From Pelagophyceae sp. CCMP2097 (Eukaryota; Sar; Pelagophyceae): a stretch of 14,418 bases of DNA. The notes under the pieces were generated by a model that was given only the letters and a program-made list of their open reading frames with translations, was not told where the DNA came from and made no database searches. The stretch's first letter is position 1, and every line of letters starts with the position of its first letter. Both the position numbers and the translations under genes were made by a program. Shown piece by piece: positions 1 to 8,357 of this stretch. The stretch spans positions 6,305-20,722 of the forward strand of contig MU657765.1 in NCBI GenBank assembly GCA_026770575.1, in the 5' to 3' direction.

Positions 1-197
1 CGCGACGGCGGCGCACTGGAGCGCGTTGGGCGTCGGTCAGCGCTTCGCGTCGGCGTCTGCGACGTCGCCGCTGAGGCCCAGCGAGCCCCACGTGTGCTCC
101 CCCGACAGCGCACAGTCGAGAGGCGCGCGCGGCCGACGACGCGGCGCGACGCCGTGCGGAGCGCCACGGACACGGAGAGCATCGCGAGCACGCGCAT
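1..197 (-). CDS. Possible first exon of a secreted protein running off the left edge (partial)
   Basis: Reading leftward from an ATG at 197, the first residues are MRVLAMLSVSVALRTASRR. This is a short basic start, a hydrophobic run and a small-residue segment, like the signal peptides of the other genes in the window. Downstream, the frame with the best G/C third positions is a different one, containing the peptide SGEHTWGSLGLSGDVADADA and then a TGA. A small intron between the two frames is therefore possible, but I cannot place its borders. I do not recognise the product. The plus strand is also open here (26-292), and base composition alone cannot exclude it. Treat this as a hint that a divergent gene begins here, not as an annotated gene. 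Confidence 0.25.
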   Translation of the reverse strand, partial: MRVLAMLSVSVALRTASRRVVGRARLSTVRCRGSTRGARWASAATSQTPTRSADRRPTRSSAPPS

Positions 198-614
198 CCA
201 GGCCTCTCGGACCCACTCCCGCTCCGTTGCACAGCTGCAGGTCTTTCGGAAAGCATGCAAGATCAAGCGTTAGAATTCTCGACAATACTTAACTTTCGAC
301 CAAAAAGATTCGAAAGGACAATTGAATATGTGAAAACTTAATTTTGTGGTCATAAAAAATCCTGTGAAACGCATCGCAAGTTGACGACAAATAGAGGCTA
401 GGATGACATGTTATGTGATAACGAAAGTTTCAACGACGTTGAATAGTTTCCGAAAGCTTTACGGCGGTTTTAATTATTTTCACCTTTGTCCTCGGATTTT
501 CTTTGCATCTCGTCGTCATCTCGGGCCAGTGTCTTACCCGTCGGGCAGCGGCCCTCCCGTGTGGCTAGTCGCCTCGAGTCGCTCTGTGACAGAGAAGAAG
601 GAGAAGAAGAGGGG
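198..614. promoter_or_regulatory. Intergenic region with AT-rich core, upstream of the receptor-kinase gene
   Basis: About 420 bases without a supported gene. From roughly 265 to 500 the composition falls sharply in GC relative to both sides, with runs such as cataaaaaat near 350 and aattatttt near 472. GC rises again just before the ATG at 615, where a purine-rich stretch (agaagaaggagaagaagagg, about 592-611) directly precedes the start codon. This is the expected place for the promoter and 5' UTR of the gene at 615, perhaps shared with a gene leaving to the left. I see no convincing TATA box or named binding site. Confidence 0.4.
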
Positions 615-3600
615 ATGTTTGTCCTCTGGCTGGCGCTGGCGGCTGTGCGCACGGCGGCGGGCGCGGTGTCGGTGGCGACGTACGCGGAACTCGCGGCGGC
701 GGTCGCGGACGCGGGCGTGGCCGAGATCGTGCTGGCCGCGGATATCGTCGTCGCGGCCGTGCTCGTGCTCGCCGCGCCGCGGGCGCTGGCGGTGCGCGGC
801 GGCGGCCACACGCTCGACGGCGCCGGCGCGAGCGCGCTCTTCCGCGTCGGCGCCGGCGCCGCGCTGACGCTTGACGGCATCACGCTCGCGCGCGGGTCGA
901 GCGCGACGAGCGGCGGCTGCGTCCAGAACTATGGCGCGCTGAACGCGACGGACGTGCGGTTCGAGCGCTGCGTCGCGGTGGTCTACGGCGGCGGATTGTA
1001 CAACTACGGCGGCACCGTGGTGCTGCGCGACGTCGGCGTGTCGGGCTGCAAAGCCGACAAGTGCGGACCCGCCTCCGTAATGGGGTCGACGTTTGGAAAG
1101 CCCCGATCGCGCCGGGCTAGGTTCGGCGGCGGGGTCCACACATCGGGCGCCGGCGCGCGCGTCGACGGCACGCGCGGCGCGGCGTGATGGGCCCTTTTTC
1201 GAAACGCCGTGCTGCGAGAGCGGGGCCGCCGCGGCGCGCGGCGACAGGAGGCCCTTTTGCGCAGGCGAGTGGCCATCACCGACTGCTACGTGCTCAACGG
1301 CGACGGCGCGGGGCTGCACAACAACGGCGGCGCCGTCTCCCTGAGCGACTCGGTGATCGCGCGGAACCGCGTCACGAAGCGCTGGGCCGGCGGCGTCTGG
1401 AACCAAAACGGCGCGTTCTTCGCGGTGAACACGTCCATCGTCGACAACTACTCGTTCCGCTACGGCGGCGGCGCGCACAACCACGGCGGCGGCACCTTCC
1501 GCTGCGTCGCGTGCGTCATCTCGCGCAACGTCGCCGCCGAGGGCGGCGGCCTCACGTCGCAGGGCACGGCGCTCGAGCTCTTCGACACGGTGCTCGAGGG
1601 CAACGTTGCCAAGTTCGACGGCGGCGGCGTGACCGTGCTCGACGGCGCGACGGTGCAGCTCTCCAACGTCGTGGCCCGCGGCAACGTCGCCGGCCGCGGC
1701 GGCTTCGCCTTTGTCTACGGCACGCTCGTCTGCGACGGTGCGGAGCCCCGCGGACGGCCCCGGCCCCGCGAGGCGGCCTTTGCGCGTCGCGCGCGCCGCC
1801 GCCGCTTCGGCGCGACGCCCCCTGCCCGCAGGCGTCGAGGCGACGGCGAACACGGCAACGGACGGCGCGGCGGTCTACCTCGCGGACCGCACGGCCGGCG
1901 CGAGCGTGCTGGCGGTGGCGGGCGGCTTCGGCCTCCGCGTCCGCGGCAGCACGGGCCACGACCGCGGCACCATCTCCGTCGGCGCCGCCGCGACGGGCGT
2001 CGTCGTCCAGGGCGTCGCCGTCTCCGGGTCGCGCGCGGCCGAGGGCGCTTTCCTCTACGTGCACCCGTCGGCGTCCGTGCGTGTGGAGCGCTGCACGTCC
2101 GACGACGACGTCGCCGAGTTCGACGGCGTCGTCTACCTCGGCGTCAACGCGCACCTCACGTTGGCCGGCGTCCGCGTCAAACGCGGCGTCTCAAAGTACG
2201 GCTCGGGCCTCATCTACGCCGTCGGCGCGCTGTCGCTCGAGTGAGTTCCCCCGCTCGGACGCTCACACGGGCGAGCCCCTTCTCTGGCGACCCCGCTGCG
2301 ACTCGCGCGCGTGCGCAGGCTCGTCGACTCGCAGATCCTGGACTGCGCCGTCGAGGGCGCGGGGTCGGGCATCTACGCCAAGTTTGTGCGCGAGGCCGTG
2401 ACGGCGCACAACTGCGTGTTCCGGAACAATACGGCGCGGTCCGGCGCGGTCATCGACGCGCTGTCGACGCCGGTGCTGAACGTCAGCAACTCGACGTTCG
2501 AGGGCAACGCCGGCGCGCGGGGCTCGGCCATCTACTCGTACGCGGCGGGCGGCGCGGTCGTCGACCTGGCCGACTGCGCGTTCGTCGCCAACGTCGCGCA
2601 CGGGCCCGCCGTCGCCGTGCGCGGCGGCGCGGCGGTGACGATCGCGCGGACGACGTTTTCGCGCAACGTCGCGGCGGCGCCGTGCGTCGAAAACAGCGGC
2701 GGCGCGGCACTGCGCGTCGACAACGGCGCGGCGCTCAACCTCTCCGCGAGCTTCTTTTCCGCCAACGACGAGCGCTGCGGGGGCGGTGGCGGCGCCGTCG
2801 CGGTCCTCAGCGGCGCGCACGCTGCTGTGCGCGAGTGCACGTTTGACGGTAACACCGCAGACGCCGGCGGCGGTGCGCTGCTCGCGCGCGACGCGAGCGG
2901 CCTCGCGCTCGCCGGCGTCGACCTGCGCGGCAACACCGCCGGCACGGACGGCGGCGCGCTCTTCGCGACGTCGGACTGCGCCATCGACGTCGACGCGGCG
3001 ACCGTCGTCTTTACGAGCAATTCCGCCGCGGGCGGCGGTGGCGCCGCGTACGTCGAGCTCGTCGAGGTCGCCGCCGCCGGCGCCGCCGCTTGGTACGCCG
3101 TCGCGAGCGTCGCAGCGCTGCGCGACTCTGCCTGCGACGGCGGCGGCAACGCGGCGCCGTTCGGCCCGCTGGTGGCCACGTCGGCGGCGGCGCTGGCCGT
3201 GGACCCGATGAAGCGACGGATGTTGGCGACGACGGCGGAGCGGGCGCCGAGCTTCGTCGTCCGCGTCCTCGACGCCTACGGCCAGCTCGCGGTCCTGGAC
3301 TCGTCGACGACGTTGCGCGCCGAGGTCACCGACGCGGCGCGCGCCGCGGCCGGCGGCCTCGACTTCTCGGGCGGCACGCAGATCGTGAGCGGCGGCATCG
3401 CGACGTTCGACGCGCTCGTCTTCTACACGCCCCTGGCCAACGTCAACATCGACGTCGCCTTCGTCGCGACGCCTGCGGTCGCGTACGCCGGCGGCGCGAC
3501 AGCGGCGCTCGCCATGGCTGTGGAGCGGCCGCACCGCCCGCCGCACAACCGCAACGAGCTGTCCGTGTCGGCGCGCGGCTTCATCATCGCGCTCGCCCTG

Positions 3601-6059
3601 CTGAACCTCGGCTGCGTGCTCTGCTGCGCGGCGTTCACGTGGCGGTTCCGCGCGCGCAACATCGTCGTGCTCTCGCAGCCGGGCTACCTCTACGGCCTCT
3701 GCGCGGGCTGCGTCGTCTCAACGCTATCCTCCGTCATGCCGCTCCTGGGCCGCACCGACGCGGCGTGCCAGCTCCAGCTCTGGCTCTACGGCGGCGGCTT
3801 CATCATCACGACGGCCATGCTCTACACAAAGATGGACCAGATGGAGGTGGGCATCGCGGCGGCGCTCGCGCTGTCGAGCAGGCCAATGGCGCAGCGCGCG
3901 CGGGCCAACCGGCACCGCGCGCTCGCCCCCGTCCTAGCGATGGCGGCCGGCGAGGCGCTGCTCCTCGCCGCGTGGGCGGGCATCTCGCCGCTCGGCTACT
4001 GGCGCTACTGCGTGGAGCGCCACATCGGCGGCTTCTGGGCCGGCGCCTGCGTGCGCTCTGTCGGCACGTGCCGGTCGCACGACGCACAGGGCTTCGTCGC
4101 CGCGCTCGCGATGTTCCACTGCCTTTGCCTCCTCGCGGGCATGCGCATGTGCTACCGCGTGCGCAACCTGCCGTCGATCATGGCCGAGGGCAAGTGGGTC
4201 TTCACGGGCTTCTACTCGCAGCTGCAGGTCTTCGTCTCCGCGCTGCCCGTCCTCGTCATGGTCAAGGACGACTTCGAGACGTTCACGCTGCTCAAGTCGC
4301 TCGTCATCTGCGCCGGCGACCTCACGACGCTGGCCATGATCTTCCTGCCAAAGATGCACCTCGTCTACCGCTACCACGACTTCGACCGCACGGCCGTCGC
4401 AGTCTTCATCGCCTCGACGTTGCGCTCAACGACGCAGAACGACACCGTCTACGAGCAGCTGCGCGTCAAGGACCGCCCCTCGCGTGCGCCCCGGACCGAG
4501 TCGGCGCCCAAGAAAGCGACCAAGGCGGAGCGGCGGGGCCCGTGGCGGCCGGCGTCGGTGCCCGAGGAGCTCGAGGTGTCGAGCGTGGGGTCGAGCGCGG
4601 AGTCGACGGATCGATGCGGCGCGTCCTCCTGGTTCTTCTCCTCGCGTCCGCACGGGCGCGTCTCGCCGCTGGAGGTCGGCGTCGACGGCGTCGCGACCGA
4701 GGCCGCGCCCTTCTCAAATATGAAGTCGATGCCCTCGATCGCGCTCTTCTCATCGGCGGTCGTCGCCACGGCGGACACGTCGCGGCGCGTCTCGGACCGC
4801 ACGGAGCGCTACATGGCGCACGAGGTGAAGAACCGCCTCGTCGTCCTCGCGGACCTGTGCACGGACCCACCGCAGCGCGCGCTCGTCGACGAGCTGCTCG
4901 CGATGCTCAAGAGGAAGCACGTGCCCGGCGCGCTCGCCGAGGCCAAGTACGTGCCCGTGCTGGCCCCTACGGACGTCGAAGAACTCATCGCGCTGCGCCT
5001 CGCCCGCTACAAGAGCTCGCAGCGCGCCGTCGTCCTCGAGCCGACGGCGGGGACGGCCGCGGGCGGCAAGCGGGCGCTCCAGCTCGACGCGACGCTCGTC
5101 AACATGGTGCTGGACAACCTGCTCTCAAACGTGCGCCCGCCGTCTGTCCATTGTTTTACTTGTGCCGCCCCCGGGTTTCGACGCCGGGCGCGCCCAAAGG
5201 CCCCGCGGGGCGACGGCCCGCGCGACAGGCGTTCAAGTACGGCGACGAGGCTTCGCCGCCGGTGCTGTGGCTCATCGTCGACGACGTCGCCGGCGACTGC
5301 GTCTCGCTGCGCCTCGAGGTGCGCAGCGCCGCGGGCGTTGGCCACGCGCGCCTCGTGGCGCTCGGCGAGCGCGAGTTCAACCGCATCGCCAAGGCCGAGG
5401 GCGAGCGCGCGCACACGGATCTCGGGGCGTCGACGTCCGCGGGCGACGGCTTCCCCATGGCATGTACCTGCGCGCGGGCGCTCGGCGGCACGCTCGACCT
5501 GATCCTCGACAACAAGGGCGTCACCGCCGCGCTGCACCTGCCGCGCGTGCCGCGCGCGGCGGCGGCGCGGGCCGACGCGCGCATGTTCGCCGCGGCGCCG
5601 CTGCGCTGCGCCATGGTCGACGACAGCCCCGCGCAGCGCAAGATGATGCAGCACAAGTGCGAGGTCGCCTTTCCGCAGGCGACGTTCGCCGTCGTTGCCG
5701 GCGAGAACGCGGCGTCGATCCGCGGCTTCGCGCAGCGCGTCGTGGACGAGGACTGCGACGTCGTTTTCGTCGACCAGGACTTTGGCGACGTCCTCGAGAC
5801 CATGTTCGGCATCGACGTCGTCGCCGCGATCCGGCAACTCGACCAGCACAACGCCGCGCCGCGCGGGCCCGCGCGGCAGCGCCTCGTCTTCGTCGTGTCC
5901 TGCAGCGACGCGCCGTCGGACATCGAGCTCTACGCCAACGTCGGCGCCGACGGCCACATCGGCAAGGATGCCACGGCACCGCAGCTCCAGCAGGCGCTCT
6001 TCGCCGCAAACCCCGAACTTCGCGCGCCCGCGCACCCGGGCGAGGAGCCAGACGTCTAG
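615..6059 (+). CDS. Beta-helix / class C GPCR-like 7TM / histidine kinase / receiver fusion protein
   Basis: Proposed exons 615-1060, 1121-1167, 1270-1737, 1832-2240, 2319-5130 and 5229-6059 (TAG stop) give 1,670 residues. The ATG at 615 is chosen because it opens a signal peptide (MFVLWLALAAVRTAAGA). Next come parallel beta-helix repeats to about residue 750, an Ig-like segment, and seven hydrophobic helices at about 878-1142 with class C GPCR marks (FLPKMHLVY in TM7). A kinase H-box AHEVKNR has His about 1291, and the N-box NLLSNAFKYG is restored exactly by splicing at 5130/5229. A receiver follows with Asp 1525-1526, phospho-acceptor Asp 1576, Ser 1618 and Lys 1640. The likely role is a plasma-membrane sensor whose ectodomain binds an extracellular ligand or surface and feeds a phosphorelay; this is inference. 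Oddities are a degenerate ATP-site G1 box and a 47-nt exon with a GC donor. Joining 1060 directly to 1265 also keeps frame but loses one repeat. Confidence 0.82.
1061..1269 (+). other. Two short introns flanking a 47-nt exon (1121-1167)
   Basis: Intron 1 is 1061-1120 (GTGCGG...GGGCTAG). The 47-nt exon reads FGGGVHTSGAGARVD, a perfect extra beta-helix turn. Leaving it needs a GC donor at 1168 and an acceptor at 1268-1269 (GGCGAG), after which VAITDCYVLN continues in phase. The simpler alternative is one GT-AG intron 1061-1264, also in phase, which drops this turn. I favour the micro-exon because the repeat is preserved, but the GC donor lacks the usual AG|GCAAGT context. Confidence 0.5.
1738..1831 (+). 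other. Intron (94 nt, GTGCGG...CCCGCAG)
   Basis: The reading frame before it ends in VYGTLVCD plus one base, and the exon after it supplies two bases to make Gly, then VEATANTATDG. The two flanking frames are otherwise incompatible, so an intron is required here. The acceptor has a C-rich tract before CAG. Confidence 0.82.
2241..2318 (+). other. Intron (78 nt, GTGAGT...GTGCGCAG)
   Basis: A canonical GTGAGT donor follows ALSLE in phase 2, and the acceptor GCGCAG restores LVDSQILD. The frame closes at this donor (TGA within GTGAGT), so splicing is needed to reach the long downstream exon. Confidence 0.88.
3196..3530 (+). other. Domain: Ig/filamin-like membrane-proximal segment
   Basis: Between the last beta-helix turns and the first membrane helix lies a segment with alternating hydrophobic strands. 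It includes SFVVRVLDAYGQLAVLDSST, a later GGTQIVSGGIATFDALVF and NVNIDVAFVATP. Phrases of the type 'V-x-D-x-x-G' followed by 'G-x-A-x-F' are typical of Ig-like or filamin-like modules in large protist surface proteins. Assignment to a precise family is not possible by eye. Confidence 0.5.
3580..4372 (+). other. Domain: seven-transmembrane core, class C GPCR-like
   Basis: Seven hydrophobic helices can be counted: FIIALALLNLGCVLCCAAF; YLYGLCAGCVVSTLSSVMPL; LQLWLYGGGFIITTAMLYTK; ALAPVLAMAAGEALLLAAW; FVAALAMFHCLCLLAGMRMC; FTGFYSQLQVFVSALPVLVM; and SLVICAGDLTTLAMIFLPKM. Two marks point to class C (GABA-B/mGlu): a Cys at the start of TM3 followed by W-x(4)-GF and a Lys near its cytoplasmic end, and the TM7 ending FLPKMHLVY, matching the class C F-x-PK-x-y motif. 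Cysteines in the TM4-TM5 loop (YCVERH, GACVRS, GTCRSH) may pair with the TM3 Cys. The polarity fits: signal peptide and ectodomain outside, kinase inside. Confidence 0.75.
4798..5550 (+). other. Domain: histidine kinase module with a degenerate ATP-site G1 box
   Basis: The H-box region reads DRTERYMAHEVKNRLVVLAD, with the phospho-accepting His at nt 4819-4821. The ATPase part has LVNMVLDNLLSN, then AFKYG after the intron, a textbook N-box. The usual D-x-G-x-G of the G1 box is not found. At the expected place is EVRSAAGVGHARLVALGERE, where the Asp is replaced. The G2-like region TSAGDGFPMACTCARALGGT retains glycines and the helix-plus-GG layout. The fold therefore looks present, but nucleotide binding is questionable. 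Confidence 0.7.
5131..5228 (+). other. Intron (98 nt, GTGCGC...GCGACAG) inside the kinase N-box
   Basis: Phase 0. Removing it joins DNLLSN directly to AFKYGD, giving the histidine-kinase N-box. The downstream exon is in a different frame, so the conserved motif itself proves the join. A T-rich patch (attgttttact) and later C-rich sequence lie inside. Confidence 0.92.
5601..6000 (+). other. Domain: response regulator receiver
   Basis: The domain begins LRCAMVDDSPAQRKMM with the acidic pair at nt 5619-5624. The phospho-acceptor Asp is in DVVFVDQDFG (nt 5772-5774), Ser is in FVVSCSD (nt 5898-5900) and the conserved Lys is in GHIGKDA (nt 5964-5966). All expected catalytic residues are present. 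The stretch between the phospho-Asp and the Ser is longer than usual, with an inserted DQHNAAPRGPARQR loop. It is the C-terminal domain, as in hybrid kinases, and ends about 20 residues before the TAG stop. Confidence 0.88.
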
Positions 6060-6288
6060 CGGGGGGGGGCATCCACGCCCGATCGAGAGTCCGCTCGAGC
6101 GTGGCAACCTTATGCCGTCCCGGAGCTCGAGTATGGCCTCGCTCACGCCCCAGAGTAAAAAGATCATATGATATGAATTCCACCTAATCCCGACGACCCC
6201 CTTCCCGGCGGGGTTCGAAGAAGCACCCCCCGTCGAGGATGACAGAGGACGACGACGGCTCCTGGCTTACGAACCGCGGGAAGGTCGG
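6060..6288. other. Intergenic 3' region between two convergent genes
   Basis: Both neighbouring genes end here (stop of the plus-strand gene at 6057-6059, stop of the minus-strand gene at 6289-6291). The stretch contains a run of nine G at 6061-6069 immediately after the TAG, and a short AT-rich patch (agtaaaaagatcatatgatatgaattcc, about 6153-6181) that could serve 3'-end formation. No clear AATAAA signal is visible on either strand. Confidence 0.5.
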
Positions 6289-8357
6289 TCACTCCTGGGG
6301 CCGCCGCTCGTTGAAGAAAAGGATGAGGGAGTAGCGTCGGCCGGCCCGGATGATGGAGACGCCGTGGCGAAGCGCCGACGTGTGGATCGTCGCCTCGCCT
6401 CGCTGGCGCGGTATCAGCCGGACATCGCCGCCGACGAGCGCGAGGAGCTGGCCGCCGTCGGCGTCGGCGTCGTCGCCCAGGGCCACGTTCACCGTGAGGT
6501 CGGCGCGGTCCTCGTGGAGCGGGAACCACGGCCGTGCCGCAGGCGCGTAGGCCCGCGCGAAGACATAGCCGACGTCGACGGCCCGCGGCGCGCCGGCGAC
6601 GGCCGCGTAGCGGCGCGCCGCGAGGCGGAAGAGCGACACGACGGCCTCGGCGCCGACGAGGCGCTCGAGCGACGCGCGGTCGAGGTGGATCTATTGCTAC
6701 GTGGCACGCGCGGCGTCGATCCAAGGAAACTGTCGATCCCGGGACCCCGCGCCGCGCGTCCCCCGGGGGCGTACCTCAGGCTGGCCGTCGACCGTGTCCA
6801 TCCCCTGCGCGCCCGCCGCGGTCGCGGCGTCGACGGCGTCGCGCAGCGCCGCGCAGCTCGCCGCGTCAAGCGCGCCCGGCTCGGAAAAGACCTCGGCGGC
6901 GCGGAGCGCCTCGTCGGCGGCGCGGTAGACGTCGAGGTCCGAGGCGCCGATGGACTCGAATAGGAGCTCGCCGGCATCCAGGCCCGCGTAGTCGCCGAGG
7001 ACGACGGCGCGGCGCTCGAGCGGCGCGAGCGCCATCGCCGCCTCGACCCAGCGCCGCGCGACGGCGACGGTGCCGTCCTTGGGCGGCGGCGGCGGCCCGC
7101 CGGCGGCGGCCCGCTCTGGGGGGAACGCGACGGCCCGCGCCGCGCCGCGCGCCGCGAGGAGCCGCGCGACGGCGTCGTGCCCCTTGCGGCGCGCGAGGCC
7201 GAGCGGCGTCGAGCCGTCGCCGCTGGCGGCGTCCGGGTCGGCGCCGCGGTCGAGCAGCGCGGCGGCGACGGCGCCGCGGCCCGCCCACGCGGCGTGGTGG
7301 AGCGCAGTGTCGCCGAAGCGCGTCCGCTGCGCGTCGGCGGCGCCGTCGAGAAGTGCGCCGAGCACGGCGACAGACGCGGCCAGGTGCGCCGGCGCCGCGC
7401 CGCTCGACCGCGCCGTCAGCGCCGCATTCGACTCGCCGCGCCGCCGGCGCGCCGCGGCGACCGCGAGGAGCCGCGCAATTTCGACGTGGTCCCCCTCGGC
7501 GGCGGCGTGCAGCGGCGTCGAGCCGTCTGCGCCGCGCGCGGCGACGGACGCGCCCGCGCCAAGGAGCGCCGCAACGACGCCCGCTTGCCCGCCCCGCGCG
7601 GCCAGGTGCAGCGGCGTCTCCCGGTTCGTGTCCCGCGCGCCGACGAGCTAGAACCGCGCGGTCGCGGCGCCGACGGCGCGGAGCCGGGCGGGCGCCCCAC
7701 AAAGGAGGGGCGGATCGCCGACCTCGGCGGCGCCCGCGGCCGCGACGAGGACGCGCGCCACGTCGTCCGCGCCGACGACCGCCGCGAGGTGCAGTGGCGT
7801 CGCGCCCTGCGCCTGCGCGGCCAGCGGCGAGGCGCCTGCGCCCGCGGGGCTCTGTGCGAGGCTCGTCGGCGCCCGCGGCGGAACGAGGCGCACCCCGCGC
7901 GACGAGCAGCCGGGCGACGGCGGCCCTGTCCTCGTGCGCAGCGTGGTGCAGCGGCGTGCAGCCGACGGCGTCGCGCGCGTCGATTGCCGCGCCCGCGTCC
8001 AGGAGGAGCGCGGCGACGCGCCCGCTCCCAGCCCGCGCCGCCGAGTGCAGCGCCGTCGCCTGGGCACGAGGCAGGATGGCGCCGCCGCGCCGCGTGGGCG
8101 ACGCCCATCCCGGGGCGCCTCGAGCGAAGACGCGCCACGTGGACGACGCCGGAACATGCGTCTTCGGCGTCGCGCGACAGGGCGAGGCCCGGCGCCCCGC
8201 GCAGCAGCGCCGCGACCGCGGCGGCGTCACCGCGCAGCGCCGCCGCGTGCAGCGGTCGCTCGACGGCGTGCGCGTCGCCGCGCGGGCCCACGGCGACGTC
8301 GGCCGTATAGCCCGAGGCCGCGCAGCTCAGCACCGCGACGAGCGCCGAGAGCCGCAT
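6289..8357 (-). CDS. Ankyrin-repeat prolyl-4-hydroxylase-like 2OG-Fe(II) oxygenase with signal peptide
   Basis: Exons on the minus strand are 8357-8148, 8059-7894, 7835-7723, 7647-6775 and 6690-6289, giving 587 residues. The start MRLSALVAVLSCAASG is chosen as a signal peptide. About nine ankyrin repeats follow (residues about 34-370), for example TALHSAARAGSGRVAALLLD, TPLHLAAVVGADDVARVL and TALHHAAWAGRGAVAAALLD; they become continuous only when the introns are removed. The C-terminal domain (about 400-587) has iron ligands His 513 and Asp 515 in FPLHEDRAD, distal His 563 in LRHGVS and the 2-oxoglutarate Arg near 573 in GRRYSL. The expected reaction is hydroxylation of prolines or related residues using O2, 2-oxoglutarate and Fe(II). 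The signal peptide suggests the secretory pathway or plastid, unusual for ankyrin proteins. The in-frame TAG at 7648-7650 is an intron acceptor, not a break. The substrate is unknown. Confidence 0.85.
6691..6774 (-). other. Intron (84 nt, GTACGC...CAATAG)
   Basis: Phase 0. It joins MDTVDGQPE to IHLDRASLERLVG, linking the oxygenase N-terminal part to the catalytic beta-helix core. The CCTGAG|GTACGC donor is a good AG|GT match. Confidence 0.85.
7648..7722 (-). other. Intron (75 nt, GTCGGC...GGTTCTAG)
   Basis: Phase 0. Removing it joins VAAAGAAE to LVGARDTNRETPLHLAARGG, completing one ankyrin repeat. Both sides are in the same frame, and only the TAG of the acceptor interrupts it. Confidence 0.78.
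7836..7893 (-). other. Intron (58 nt, GTGCGC...GGCGCAG)
   Basis: Phase 1. It joins LLVARG to ASPLAAQAQGATPLHLAA, giving a normal ankyrin beta-hairpin loop and next repeat. Other acceptors nearby (7855, 7813) would shorten the loop. Confidence 0.78.
8060..8147 (-). other. Intron (88 nt, GTCGTC...GTGCCCAG)
   Basis: Phase 0. It joins RDAEDACSG to ATALHSAARAG. The donor is non-optimal (GTCGTC) and was chosen because it gives the consensus G-x-T-A-L-H. A GTGGCG donor 9 nt further on is possible and would add three residues. Confidence 0.65.

Larger units (their letters stand above)
687..3186 (+). other. Domain: repeated parallel beta-helix ectodomain (Pmp/pectin-lyase-like)
   Basis: Within the fusion protein, turns of roughly 25-30 residues recur with a Gly-Gly-Gly-x-x-x-x-x-Gly core followed by a beta strand and an Asn or Cys turn. 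Examples are YGGGLYNYGG, FGGGVHTSG, GAGLHNNGG, AGGVWNQNG, YGGGAHNHGGG and GGGLTSQG, then further copies in the long fifth exon such as DAGGGALLARDASG and TDGGALFATSD. Strands end in phrases such as VIARN, VISRN, VLEGN and FRNNT. This is the pattern of chlamydial polymorphic membrane proteins and other right-handed beta-helices. The repeats run across three introns, which supports those splice joins. The domain follows the signal peptide, so it should be extracellular. Confidence 0.82.

Noticed and set aside
615..3186. A bacterial Pmp/autotransporter gene, hence a prokaryotic window
   Set aside because: Required introns, a GPCR-like core, plastid targeting on the neighbouring PsbP gene, and the lack of Shine-Dalgarno sites or operons all point to a eukaryote.
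2263..3546. A 427-codon minus-strand open frame opposite the receptor ectodomain
   Set aside because: It is an Arg/Ala/Asp-rich shadow of GC-rich coding sequence. The plus strand carries the coherent beta-helix and membrane helices. The same applies to the other long antisense frames in the window.
7648..7650. In-frame TAG in the ankyrin gene, suggesting a pseudogene
   Set aside because: It is the acceptor end of a 75-nt intron with a GAG|GTCGGC donor. Removing it restores a complete ankyrin repeat, so no break is needed.
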